Assembly (NCBI RefSeq): GCF_001514495.1
Contig: NZ_BCNM01000018.1
Coordinates: 97,759-161,758 of the forward strand
Source: Paenibacillus pabuli NBRC 13638
GTDB lineage: Bacteria > Bacillota > Bacilli > Paenibacillales > Paenibacillaceae
Length of the DNA: 64,000 bases
Direction: 5' to 3'
Shown here: one piece after another, positions 1-7,554 of the stretch
How the letters are laid out: each line of letters opens with the position of its first letter
Position numbering within the stretch: the stretch's first letter is position 1
The notes under the pieces: model-generated
The model's input: the letters and a program-made list of their open reading frames with translations, nothing else
What the model was told of the DNA's origin: nothing
The model's database searches: none
Translations under genes and position numbers: made by a program

Positions 1-1477
1 CTTTGACATCGTTCAATGCTTCAAGGTAGTTGCTTCCTTTGATGAGTATACCGTTACGTGAAGCAGCTCCGATGCCGCCGAAAAAACCAAGCGGAATGGA
101 AACAACCAGTGCACATGGACAAGAGATCACGAGGAAGACCAGTGCACGATAGATCCAATCGGCAAATGTCGCACCACTGAATACCAGCGGCGGAACGAGC
201 GCAATCAGCGCAGCCAGAATGACAACAACCGGCGTATAATACCGGGCAAATTTGCTAATAAAATGTTCCGTTTTGGCTTTGCGGCTGCTCGCATTCTGCA
301 CCAGATCCAAAATTTTGGATACCGTCGATTCACCAAAAGTTTTCGTTACTTCAATAGTTAACATCCCGTTTTTGTTCACGAATCCACTCAGCACATCGCT
401 GCCGGGTTCCAGTTCACGAGGCACCGATTCACCCGTCAGAGCGGACGTATCCACCATGGAACGACCTGTTTTGACGATCCCGTCCAGGGGTACCCGCTCA
501 CCCGCTTTAACCACGATGCGATCCCCAATACGAACTTCTTCCGGAGAAACCCGCTTGGTCTCTTCTCCTGTGCCAATCAGCATGTTGGCATAATCCGGGC
601 GAATATCCATAAGCGACTGGATCGACTTCCTTGAGCGATTAACCGCCATTCCCTGAAACAGCTCACCGAGCTGATAGAAGAGCATAACCGCAACACCCTC
701 AGGATATTGACCAATGGCAAAGGCACCAATGGTGGCGACGGACATGAGGAAGTATTCATCAAATACCTGACCGCGAATGATATTTTTGAATGCCTGAAGG
801 ACGATATCTCCCCCTGCGATCAGATAAGCGACAACATAGAGTGCAAGCTGCGCCCATCCTTCCAGCGGAGACCAGATCGCGGCTGCCACCAGAATGGAAC
901 CCGCCGCCAGACGTGCCAGCAGCACCTTCGTCTGCCCAGCGCCATGTTCATGCGAGTGTCCGGCATGCGCGTCGTGATCGTGACCATCTGCATGACCGTG
1001 ATCATGTCCGGCATGACTTCCATGATCATGCGCTTGCCCTTGAATGCCGTGATGATGGCTGTGGTCATGTGCATGATCATGCGCTCCATGGTTATGGTTA
1101 TGGGCATGACCATCATGATCGTGCCCACTCGAAGCATGTTCATGCCCGTGGGTCACACTACCTGCATATGCGTGCATGTTGCCGGATGTCGAGCCTTCTG
1201 TCGCGGCAGTAGCACGACTTCCGTGCGAAGGCTTCCCTTTTTCCGAAATACGAATATGCGGCTCCAGCCGAAGAACTTTGCGTTTCGCTTCCTCCACCAC
1301 CTGCTCATCCATATCGGATGTAGTGTGCATGGATAAAGTTTTGGTCACAAAATTGACCGAGCAATCGGTAATGCCTTTAATCTTTTTGACGCCATTCTCA
1401 ATTTTCAATGCGCAGTTCGCGCAATCCAACCCATCCAGCAGCAGTTCCCTTTTCACCTGTTCCTGTCCGGTTCCCAT
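1..1477 (-). CDS. Heavy-metal P1B-type ATPase (Zn/Cd/Co exporter), 3' end cut by window
   Basis: The gene starts at ATG 1477 (GGGGAGAG upstream) and stays open to base 2, so the C-terminal half is missing. Visible in order: an N-terminal HMA metal-binding domain with CANC at residues 19-22; a very histidine-rich linker (about residues 110-177, 27 His); transmembrane helices; the actuator-domain TGES motif; and the transport-site SCPCALV motif near bases 106-127. The DKTGT phosphorylation loop would lie beyond the edge. CPC and the CANC domain are hallmarks of P1B ATPases that use ATP to export soft or transition metals across the membrane. Divergence from a CzrA-like sensor at 1742 supports Zn/Cd/Co export. 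The His tract probably buffers or senses metal (inference). Confidence 0.93.
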   Translation of the reverse strand, partial: MGTGQEQVKRELLLDGLDCANCALKIENGVKKIKGITDCSVNFVTKTLSMHTTSDMDEQVVEEAKRKVLRLEPHIRISEKGKPSHGSRATAATEGSTSGNMHAYAGSVTHGHEHASSGHDHDGHAHNHNHGAHDHAHDHSHHHGIQGQAHDHGSHAGHDHGHADGHDHDAHAGHSHEHGAGQTKVLLARLAAGSILVAAAIWSPLEGWAQLALYVVAYLIAGGDIVLQAFKNIIRGQVFDEYFLMSVATIGAFAIGQYPEGVAVMLFYQLGELFQGMAVNRSRKSIQSLMDIRPDYANMLIGTGEETKRVSPEEVRIGDRIVVKAGERVPLDGIVKTGRSMVDTSALTGESVPRELEPGSDVLSGFVNKNGMLTIEVTKTFGESTVSKILDLVQNASSRKAKTEHFISKFARYYTPVVVILAALIALVPPLVFSGATFADWIYRALVFLVISCPCALVVSIPLGFFGGIGAASRNGILIKGSNYLEALNDVK

Positions 1478-1545
1478 GTGAACTCTCCCCTTTGCAATAC
1501 GTAAAACATGATGGTTATCCGTAATCTTTCGTATTTACAATCAAT

Positions 1546-1565
1546 ATATGAGCAATCATTCATAT
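1546..1565. promoter_or_regulatory. Candidate ArsR/SmtB-type operator
   Basis: Inverted repeat ATATGA-N8-TCATAT, with core TGAGCAATCATTCA resembling the TGAACAA..ATTCA operators of CzrA/SmtB sensors. It sits directly downstream of the predicted ATPase transcription start, where a bound repressor would block initiation. The presumed ligand is the product of the divergent gene at 1742. Confidence 0.7.
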
Positions 1566-1579
1566 GTTTAATTACCCCT

Positions 1580-1609
1580 ATTATATGCACGCCTAAACAC
1601 GAGTGTCAA
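1580..1609 (-). promoter_or_regulatory. SigA-type promoter of the metal ATPase
   Basis: Read on the minus strand, TTGACA (1609-1604) is followed by an 18-bp spacer and TATAAT (1585-1580), a consensus vegetative promoter. The start would be near 1573, just upstream of the palindromic operator, leaving a leader of about 95 nt. Confidence 0.72.
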
Positions 1610-1741
1610 CAATTTCAGTTGATTTTTCATACAGAATATGCTAATAGTAATCATTTCGCTTTAGACGTTTTTTGGATATAATAGGCTTATCGAAGAACAA
1701 CACTTCATCTTAGGTTGAATTCATATAGGTGGTGATAGGAA

Positions 1742-2113
1742 ATGGAACAACCGGTTAAAGCTCCAGCCGAATGCGACGCGGCCTGCTCTGGAACAGAGGC
1801 TGACGTGCAGACCCTTCGTGCTTCTCTCATGGATCGTGAGACCTCTTCCGAGATGGCCGACTGGTTCAAGGCTTTCAGCGACCCGACCCGGCTTCGTATT
1901 ATTGATGCGCTGTTGCAGAAGGAATTATGTGTACACGATCTGACGGTGCTGCTCGATATGGGACAGTCGGCCATTTCGCACCAGCTGCGGTCACTCCGCA
2001 ACATGCGGATTGTCAAGCGGCGCAAAGAAGGCAAGACCGTGTATTATTCTCTGGATGACGCTCATATTGAGCAGATCTTCCTGCAAACGCTCCAGCATAT
2101 TAAACATGGCTAG
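1742..2113 (+). CDS. ArsR/SmtB-family metal-responsive repressor (CzrA-like)
   Basis: A 123-residue winged-helix protein starting at ATG 1742 with a GGTGGTG ribosome site. The DNA-reading helix is around GQSAISHQLRSLR. The last helix carries D-D-x-H followed by H-x-x-H (DDAHIEQ...QHIKH), the alpha-5 zinc/cobalt site pattern of CzrA/NmtR-type sensors. The alpha-3 motif reads ELCVHDL, so it keeps only one of the two CadC cysteines. Two extra cysteines lie near the N-terminus (CDAAC). Such proteins leave the DNA when metal binds. The divergent P1B ATPase is the obvious target. Zn or Co is more likely than Cd/Pb as effector (inference from the site). Confidence 0.92.
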   Translation: MEQPVKAPAECDAACSGTEADVQTLRASLMDRETSSEMADWFKAFSDPTRLRIIDALLQKELCVHDLTVLLDMGQSAISHQLRSLRNMRIVKRRKEGKTVYYSLDDAHIEQIFLQTLQHIKHG

Positions 2114-2134
2114 GCATTAGCCTGCCTGTTCACA

Positions 2135-2184
2135 CAAGAGAACCCCCGCCTCTCGGCCTTAGCCGATGGACGGGGGTTCTCTTG
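2135..2184. terminator. Bidirectional terminator hairpin
   Basis: A 14-bp arm (CAAGAGAACCCCCG) pairs with its complement ending at 2184. It lies between the convergent arsR-type gene and the transporter gene ending at 2253. The U-run is poor on both strands, so efficiency is uncertain. Confidence 0.75.
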
Positions 2185-2252
2185 AATAAGGGCACCGTTT
2201 TGCCAGAAATAGAAGTTTATCACAGGTCTAGCTAAGGGCTTGCCTACTCCGG

Positions 2253-3413
2253 TTACAATAGATTGTTATTCTTCGGATCATACAGGCCGGATCGTACCTT
2301 GAACCAGTTGAAGATATGCGACACACACACTTTCAGCACCGCGTATCCCGGAACGGCCAGCAGAATGCCCACTACACCAAACAGATTGCCTGAAGTCAGA
2401 ATAACGAAGATAATCGTGATTGGGTGAATCTTGAGCGTTTTGCCCATGATCTGAGGGGAGATGAACTTCCCTTCAATTAATTGCACGATTGTCCACACCG
2501 CTACCATCTTCAGCAGCATCACCGGGGAAGTCACCAGAGCCACGATCAGCGCTGGCGTAATCGCGATTGCAGGTCCCAGGTACGGAACAACACTCGTGAA
2601 CGATGCGATAATCGCAAGAATCAGCGCATAGTCCAGACCAATAATCATATAACCGATATAGAGCAGAATACCGATGCAGAAACTAACGATAATCTGTCCA
2701 CGAATGAATGAACTGATCTGGTGATTGATATCTTCCAGCACATGCATTGCACCCGTACGACTCTTGATTGGCAGGAAAGACAGAATTTTCGCTGGAAGCT
2801 TCTTGCCGTCTTTCAGCAGATAGAACAGGATAAACGGAACCGTTACAATGGACAGTACCGTCTCGGTGAACGCACCGAGGAATCCGCCCAATTTGGTCCA
2901 GGTCGAATTCAGAATTTCAGTGGCTTTCTGGGATATCGTGCCCCACCAGTCTTGAGCATTCAGATTCACCGCTTCCTGGAACTGACTGAACAGCTGGCTG
3001 CCCGTAAGTTCCTCAAACTGATGCTTTACCGTCTCACTGTATGTTGGGAAATTTTCGATCAGCCCCATAATCTGGTTGCGCACGACCGGAATGACTGCCA
3101 GCACGACGACTGTCAGGATGCCTCCGATGGCGAGATATAAGATCAGAATGGACCAGCCGCGCTTGATCTTCCACTTTTCCATGACATCCACGAGCGGATT
3201 CAACAGGTAATAGAGGATACCCGACAGAATAATTGGCAGCACGATCGTTTTGATCAGCACCGCGAGCGGATGCAAAACAAAGGATACTTTGGTAAGAACC
3301 ATCACGTTTAGTCCTACCAGCAGCAGAATTAACAGAAAAAGCACGAACTTGTTATTCAGAAAAAATCTCTTAAACCGGTCCGGCCAAATACGGGGTTGCT
3401 CGGGTTGCTCCAT
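2253..3413 (-). CDS. AI-2E family transporter (UPF0118/PerM-like)
   Basis: A 386-residue polytopic membrane protein. It has two N-terminal helices (about residues 20-70), a helix near 90, a large extracytoplasmic loop (about 115-190), then a cluster of helices including a PYLGPAIA-type segment and a C-terminal VPGYAVLKV region. This is the usual size and layout of the family. Members are annotated as autoinducer-2 exporters, but several are ion antiporters or have unknown substrates, so no substrate should be assumed. It appears to be a single-gene unit, convergent with the metal regulator and upstream of the shared terminator. Confidence 0.85.
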   Translation of the reverse strand: MEQPEQPRIWPDRFKRFFLNNKFVLFLLILLLVGLNVMVLTKVSFVLHPLAVLIKTIVLPIILSGILYYLLNPLVDVMEKWKIKRGWSILILYLAIGGILTVVVLAVIPVVRNQIMGLIENFPTYSETVKHQFEELTGSQLFSQFQEAVNLNAQDWWGTISQKATEILNSTWTKLGGFLGAFTETVLSIVTVPFILFYLLKDGKKLPAKILSFLPIKSRTGAMHVLEDINHQISSFIRGQIIVSFCIGILLYIGYMIIGLDYALILAIIASFTSVVPYLGPAIAITPALIVALVTSPVMLLKMVAVWTIVQLIEGKFISPQIMGKTLKIHPITIIFVILTSGNLFGVVGILLAVPGYAVLKVCVSHIFNWFKVRSGLYDPKNNNLL

Positions 3414-3640
3414 AGGCTTGTCTTCCTCTCTTATGTATCCTTAATCAACGAATGAACTATAAATCTGCATGCTCTTTCCCTGCGAATAATGTTCCTTGTA
3501 CAAGCCAACATATGTATAACACATGAAGTTTATACGTATGGCGCTGTTTAACCGTTTCAAATTAGACCAGTACGTTCATTTTACCCTAAAAAGAACCTTC
3601 TGCCCCATACGAATCCAATGAAAAATATCCCTATCAAAAA

Positions 3641-3668
3641 ACGGCTTGCCTCCGAAGAGACAAACCGT
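3641..3668 (-). terminator. Rho-independent terminator of the LLM monooxygenase gene
   Basis: A 12-bp stem with two G-U pairs and a UUCG loop, followed on the minus strand by a run of six U. It lies about 60 bp past the stop at 3730. Confidence 0.85.
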
Positions 3669-3729
3669 CAATAGGTCAGCAGCATCTGAGCCCCAGGCTC
3701 ACGTCCGCTGTTCGGTTTATGCTTTTTGC

Positions 3730-4764
3730 TTACGCTTTTCCCGCCAGTTGTGCAATCAACTCATACGAGTGCAGACGTGCCTGATGATCATAGATCATCG
3801 ACGTAATAATTAGCTCATCTGCTTGGGTCTGAGCAATAAATGATTCCAGTTGACCGCGAACGGTCTCCGGAGAACCATTCACAGCTGCTTTCAGCGTCTG
3901 CTCTACACCCGCTTTCTCACGATCCGTCCATTTGCCTTCCATATCGGCTGGTGGCTGCACCAATCCGGTTGTGCCACGAATAATGTTCAGGAACTGCTGC
4001 TGCATCGTCGTACCAAGCCATGCGGCTTCTTCGTCGGTATCTGCAACGACTGCATTTACACCTACAATCACATGAGGCTCCTTCAAATGATCGGATGGCT
4101 GGAAGCTGCTCCGATACGTTTCCAGTGCAATCCGGGTGTAATCCGGTGAGAAGTGGCTGGCAAAAGCAAAAGGCAATCCCAGCTGCCCTGCGAGTCGAGC
4201 ACTGAAATCACTGGAGCCAAGCAGATAAATCGGGATATTCAAACCTTCACCGGGCACGGCGCGTACGGGTGCATGATACGATGTAGCAGAAGCATCGAAA
4301 TATGCTCTAAGCTCAGCCAGCAATTCGGGGAAATCTTCACCGCTGTTCAGGTCTTTGCGCAAAGCAAGAGACGTACGACGGTCACTACCCGGTGCACGGC
4401 CCAGCCCAAGGTCTATACGGCCTGGATACAGGGACTCCAGTGTACCAAATTGCTCGGCAATCACCAGCGGCGCATGGTTAGGCAGCATGATTCCGCCTGA
4501 ACCGAGACGAATGGTCTTCGTTCCACCTGCAAGATAACCAATGACAACCGAGGTCGCGGAAGAAGCGATACCCGGCATGTTGTGATGCTCCGCAACCCAG
4601 TAGCGGTGATATCCCCAACGCTCTGCGTGCTGAGCGAGATCCAGACTGTTGCGCAACGCATCCGCAGGTGTGGCACCTACAACGACAGGAGCCAAATCCA
4701 GAATGGATAATTTAACGTCGTTAATATGTTTTTTATGGGATGCAGCTGTGTTTTCGGTAGACAT
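3730..4764 (-). CDS. LLM-class flavin-dependent oxidoreductase (MsnO8 type)
   Basis: A 344-residue bacterial-luciferase-like TIM-barrel enzyme. The N-terminal SILDLAPVVVG stretch, the WVAEHHNMPGIASSAT segment (about residues 57-72), LGSGGIMLPNHAP and RIDLGLGRAPGSD are typical of the MsnO8/YvbT group. Members use reduced FMN and oxygen, or F420/FMN, on mostly unknown small substrates in the cytoplasm. The start at 4764 has a GGAG site 9-10 nt upstream. The ArsR-type regulator upstream on the same strand probably controls it or is co-regulated (inference). Confidence 0.9.
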   Translation of the reverse strand: MSTENTAASHKKHINDVKLSILDLAPVVVGATPADALRNSLDLAQHAERWGYHRYWVAEHHNMPGIASSATSVVIGYLAGGTKTIRLGSGGIMLPNHAPLVIAEQFGTLESLYPGRIDLGLGRAPGSDRRTSLALRKDLNSGEDFPELLAELRAYFDASATSYHAPVRAVPGEGLNIPIYLLGSSDFSARLAGQLGLPFAFASHFSPDYTRIALETYRSSFQPSDHLKEPHVIVGVNAVVADTDEEAAWLGTTMQQQFLNIIRGTTGLVQPPADMEGKWTDREKAGVEQTLKAAVNGSPETVRGQLESFIAQTQADELIITSMIYDHQARLHSYELIAQLAGKA

Positions 4765-4803
4765 AATAGAAAAATCTCCTCTATAGTTATATTTTTATTT
4801 TTG

Positions 4804-4817
4804 TATATCCAGATATA
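4804..4817. promoter_or_regulatory. Short inverted repeat upstream of the LLM gene
   Basis: Perfect TATATC-CA-GATATA in the AT-rich 5' region of the monooxygenase gene. It is a candidate site for the adjacent ArsR-type regulator. Short AT-rich palindromes arise easily by chance. Confidence 0.35.
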
Positions 4818-4925
4818 TAGATTTAAAAGCGCAAAAATTGATGTACAGAGCTGCTCCTCAGCCGTTTACATCCGGACGGAATACCCGCCTGCACCTGCAT
4901 TCCTGCTTCCGTCTCGGCGTCCGGC

Positions 4926-5237
4926 TTATAGCTCGTGCTGTACGTACTCGGCAAATTGACGAATGGTTTCTTCGTTGCGGCGATAATACGTCCACTGTCC
5001 CCTGCGTTCGGAGATCAGCAGCCCGGCTTTGAGCATGGTCAGCAGATAGCTGGATATGACGGATTGAGCCAGTCCGGCCTTCACCTGAATCGTACCCACA
5101 CATATGCCACTCTTCCCTGAATCCGGATGCTGGGATAGCTCCAGTGGCGGAAAGTGCTGCTCCGGGTTTTTGAGCCACAACAGAATCTGTCGACGTGTCT
5201 CGTTGGATAATGCTTTGAATATGAGTATAGGTTCCAT
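4926..5237 (-). CDS. ArsR-family transcriptional regulator
   Basis: A 103-residue winged-helix protein opening with the typical ALSNETRRQILLWLK, a recognition region AGLAQSVISSYLLTMLKAG and a wing ERRGQWTYYRRN. It lacks the ELCVCDL-type and H-x-x-H metal sites, so it is unlikely to be a metal sensor. Proteins of this subtype often accompany oxidoreductases. It lies between the LLM monooxygenase and an NQO-like reductase, all on the minus strand. No ribosome site is well placed. The -10 ends 7 nt before the ATG, suggesting a leaderless or nearly leaderless transcript. Confidence 0.88.
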   Translation of the reverse strand: MEPILIFKALSNETRRQILLWLKNPEQHFPPLELSQHPDSGKSGICVGTIQVKAGLAQSVISSYLLTMLKAGLLISERRGQWTYYRRNEETIRQFAEYVQHEL

Positions 5238-5244
5238 GGGTAAG

Positions 5245-5273
5245 ATTATACCGCCTTTCTTTCATTTTGCAAA
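5245..5273 (-). promoter_or_regulatory. Promoter directly abutting the ArsR start codon
   Basis: On the minus strand, TATAAT (5250-5245) is preceded by a TTTGCA/TTGCAA -35-like hexamer at a 16-17 bp spacing. The predicted start (5238-5239) falls at the ATG (5237), implying an mRNA without a 5' leader. Confidence 0.55.
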
Positions 5274-5278
5274 CCAAA

Positions 5279-5308
5279 CAGACCGATTCGGGCGAACGAA
5301 CCGGTCTG
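5279..5308 (-). terminator. Terminator hairpin after the quinone reductase gene
   Basis: CAGACCGATTCG pairs with CGAACCGGTCTG (11 of 12 Watson-Crick) across a 6-nt loop, followed on the minus strand by a broken U-run (TTTGGTTTG). It overlaps the region upstream of the ArsR promoter. Confidence 0.6.
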
Positions 5309-5331
5309 CCAATAAATACATGTGTATACGT

Positions 5332-5913
5332 TTAGAACTTGGTGCTGACCGTTTCTTTTACTTGTTCCAGCATGGACTGATAAGCCGTAGCTTCCAAATA
5401 TCCGATACTGCCGAACAGCAAGTGATCTACCGCTTCAATACCTACAAAATCGAAGATACCGATATCGGAAGTCATTTTTATGCTGGCAGTCATGCCGATT
5501 TGGTTGTAAATTTCACTTGGCGTGCCGTGTGTATTAATGATCAGACCTTTTTTACCCGTCAGCAATTTCTCAATGCCTGCTTCACCGGAAGCATAAGCAA
5601 AACCGTATGCGAATACACGATCAACATACCCTTTTATGATTGCTGGAAGACCTGTCCACCAGATGGGATAAATAAAGGTGATGGCCTCTGCATCCTTGAC
5701 ATATTGCTGCTCGGTTGCGATATCTTCAGGTGTCTGTCCTGCACGCATGGACGCTGTATCCGCCGCGCTCAATACAGGCTGGAATCCAAGTGAGTACAGA
5801 TCCCGTACAACGACGTCGTGGCCTTGAGCCTCAAGTGTTTCCACTGCGGTGTTCAAAATGGCGTTGTTCAAGCTGTCTGTGTTCGGGTGCGCATACACGA
5901 TTAGATGTTTCAT
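5332..5913 (-). CDS. NAD(P)H-dependent quinone/azo reductase (NQO/MdaB-like flavoprotein)
   Basis: A 193-residue flavodoxin-fold protein: MKHLIVYAHPNTDSLN, then the FIYPIWWTGLPAIIKGYVDR and VFAYGFAY segments characteristic of FMN/FAD quinone reductases that do two-electron reduction of quinones or azo dyes. The ATG at 5913 is chosen because GGAGGG lies 9 nt upstream. A longer in-frame reading to 5985 has no site and would run into the operator. The palindrome at 5981-5998 matches one in the MarR gene's promoter, so this is very likely the MarR target. It probably has an electrophile or quinone detoxification role. Confidence 0.9.
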   Translation of the reverse strand: MKHLIVYAHPNTDSLNNAILNTAVETLEAQGHDVVVRDLYSLGFQPVLSAADTASMRAGQTPEDIATEQQYVKDAEAITFIYPIWWTGLPAIIKGYVDRVFAYGFAYASGEAGIEKLLTGKKGLIINTHGTPSEIYNQIGMTASIKMTSDIGIFDFVGIEAVDHLLFGSIGYLEATAYQSMLEQVKETVSTKF

Positions 5914-5980
5914 AAGAAATAATCCCTCCAGGTTTATGATAAGTTTGCTGCAAAAATGGTAAATCAATACTTCTCCATAA

Positions 5981-5998
5981 TACATAGACGTCTATGTA
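5981..5998. promoter_or_regulatory. MarR operator in the quinone reductase promoter
   Basis: A perfect 18-bp palindrome, TACATAGACGTCTATGTA. It lies just upstream of, and slightly overlapping, a TATTAT -10-like box (5982-5977), with a weak TTGCAC -35 about 19 bp away. It differs in only one base from the palindrome at 6508-6525. Confidence 0.8.
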
Positions 5999-6074
5999 TA
6001 TGTGCAAAAAAATGGTTGAAGCACTTTGTATACATCCGATTTGTCTCTGGTGTGGGATTATGCAAAATGCTTCA

Positions 6075-6497
6075 TTATAATTTGCGAACGATACCGGTTA
6101 ATAAGTTCTCCAGCTGTTCTGCCTGATCATCAGTCAAATGACCGTACACCATCCCATTAATCTGGTGTGATACCTGATGGAATACAGGTTCCAATTGCAG
6201 GCCCTGTTCTGTCAAACGAATCATCGTCACTCGGCTGTCTTCGGCACTCTTACTGCGTTCTACATACCCCAACTTCTCCAACTTGTTCACCAGTACAGTG
6301 ACAGTTGGTTGGGTCCGATGGACTCGCTCCGCCAGCATCTTGATGGAAAGTGCATCTTCACGGTAGAGGAACATCAGGATGTCACCGTGGGACGGGACAA
6401 TTCCTGTAACATTATTCTTCTCCAGCTCCTGAACAATCTGTTTGTTAATGTGATCTCTGATTCTTGCGATCAGTGCAATTGCGTTGTAATTTGGCAT
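6075..6497 (-). CDS. MarR-family repressor
   Basis: A 140-residue winged-helix regulator (MPNYNAIALIARIRDHINKQ...), with recognition segment MLAERVHRTQPTVTVLVNKL and wing KSAEDSRVTMIRLT. It contains no cysteine, so it cannot act through thiol oxidation like YodB or OhrR and probably binds a ligand. The ATG at 6497 is preferred: the alternative ATG at 6512 lies inside the operator and upstream of the predicted transcription start. No ribosome site is visible, and the promoter places +1 on or beside this ATG. It most likely represses itself and the quinone reductase, and perhaps the nitroreductase upstream. Confidence 0.9.
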   Translation of the reverse strand: MPNYNAIALIARIRDHINKQIVQELEKNNVTGIVPSHGDILMFLYREDALSIKMLAERVHRTQPTVTVLVNKLEKLGYVERSKSAEDSRVTMIRLTEQGLQLEPVFHQVSHQINGMVYGHLTDDQAEQLENLLTGIVRKL

Positions 6498-6503
6498 GTG
6501 TTC

Positions 6504-6532
6504 ATTATACATAGATGTCTATGTATATTCAA
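6504..6532 (-). promoter_or_regulatory. Autoregulated marR promoter with embedded operator
   Basis: TTGAAT (6532-6527), a 17-bp spacer and TATAAT (6509-6504) on the minus strand. The 18-bp palindrome TACATAGATGTCTATGTA (6508-6525) fills the spacer, so repressor and RNA polymerase should exclude each other. Six bases separate the -10 from the ATG. Confidence 0.75.
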
Positions 6533-6621
6533 GTCTTTTTATATCACAAGCCCTCGACCTTCCAAAAAGGAAGAAACGGGGCATGTGATATTTATATATA
6601 AACATCAGATCACGTGAAGCT

Positions 6622-7299
6622 TTAATCAATCCACTGCGTGATTTTATCCAAGGGCTGACGGGATTTCTCGCGTGGAGGATTTTCCGCCCGATATCCAAAG
6701 GCTGCCATGGCAGAAACATCCCATAATCCATCCTCCAGGAGACCTTCTTCATCCAGAAGACGATGTACAGCCTCATAGTTAAACCCTTCAATCGGGCAAG
6801 AATCGATGCCAATCAGCGCTGCAGCTGTCATCATATTGCCGAGTGCAATGTAAGTCTGTTTGGACGCCCAGTCCAATAAAGTACGCGGGTTCTCAAGCAT
6901 TCGTTGGTTCTTTTGAAACTTGCCATAAGCTTCACGGGTTAACTCAAATACGTCATCCGGCATGCCCTTGATTTCTTTCAGCATATATTCCGCGTAAGGC
7001 GAGTTGTAACTTGCATCAGACCGGGCCAGAATGACAACAAAATGGCTTGCCGTTGCCAATTGTTTCTGAGCCCCTGAAGAGACTTCGGACAGGCGTTTGC
7101 GCAAGTCCGGGTTCTGTACAATCAGAAATTTCCAAGGTTCCAAACCAATTGAGCTTGGCGACAATCGTCCCGTTTCTAGAATAAACTCAAAATCTTCTTC
7201 CGAAATGATACGTGAAGCATCAAACTGTTTGGTTGCATGCCGAAAATGGTAAGCGTTCAAGATGTTTTCTTTCGTAATGGCTTTTGCCGAGGATTCCAT
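6622..7299 (-). CDS. Nitroreductase-family NAD(P)H oxidoreductase (NfsB/YfkO-like)
   Basis: About 225 residues. The FMN-binding N-terminus FRHATKQFD, the SPSSIGLEPWKFLIV segment and a C-terminal GYRAENPPREKSRQPL are typical of the family, which reduces nitroaromatics and quinones with FMN and NAD(P)H. The ATG at 7299 follows AAAAGGA at about 9 nt. An earlier in-frame ATG at 7332 lacks a ribosome site. It lies upstream of the MarR gene on the same strand and forms a plausible electrophile-defence group with the quinone reductase, although no copy of the MarR palindrome was seen in its own 5' region. Confidence 0.88.
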   Translation of the reverse strand: MESSAKAITKENILNAYHFRHATKQFDASRIISEEDFEFILETGRLSPSSIGLEPWKFLIVQNPDLRKRLSEVSSGAQKQLATASHFVVILARSDASYNSPYAEYMLKEIKGMPDDVFELTREAYGKFQKNQRMLENPRTLLDWASKQTYIALGNMMTAAALIGIDSCPIEGFNYEAVHRLLDEEGLLEDGLWDVSAMAAFGYRAENPPREKSRQPLDKITQWID

Positions 7300-7487
7300 A
7301 TGTCTGCACATCCTTTTCTTGTTTATGTTCATGTTTATGGTCTAAACCTGAATACCTAAGTATTATTTTAGAGTTTATAATCAAAATATAAAAGTACGCA
7401 CAATAATGTTTCTTAGTTTATAAAAGTAACTATTGTTATCTAACAAGGTTTTCAATGATTAAGGGTGCCCCTATTGTAACAAAAAAC

Positions 7488-7523
7488 AAGTCGCTATGGA
7501 CCTGCTGCTCCCCAAGGCGACTT
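7488..7523 (-). terminator. Terminator of the DUF523 gene
   Basis: AAGTCGC/GCGACTT stem with an internal G/C-rich loop, followed on the minus strand by TGTTTTTTGTT, about 30 bp past the stop at 7555. Confidence 0.75.
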
Positions 7524-7554
7524 ACCTGTGATTCGTGTCATAAAATTACAACAA

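Noticed and set aside
707..1336. Long plus-strand frames opposite the His-rich ATPase (Met/His-rich proteins)
   Set aside because: They are mirror readings of the repetitive His codons (CAT/CAC gives ATG/GTG). The minus strand has a complete P1B ATPase with start site and motifs.
5104..5793. 229-codon plus-strand frame
   Set aside because: It overlaps the ArsR and quinone reductase genes, has no ribosome site and no protein-like motif.
6545..6575. Possible terminator after the nitroreductase gene (CTTCC/GGAAG)
   Set aside because: The stem is only about 5 bp and no U-run follows; it is too weak to annotate.
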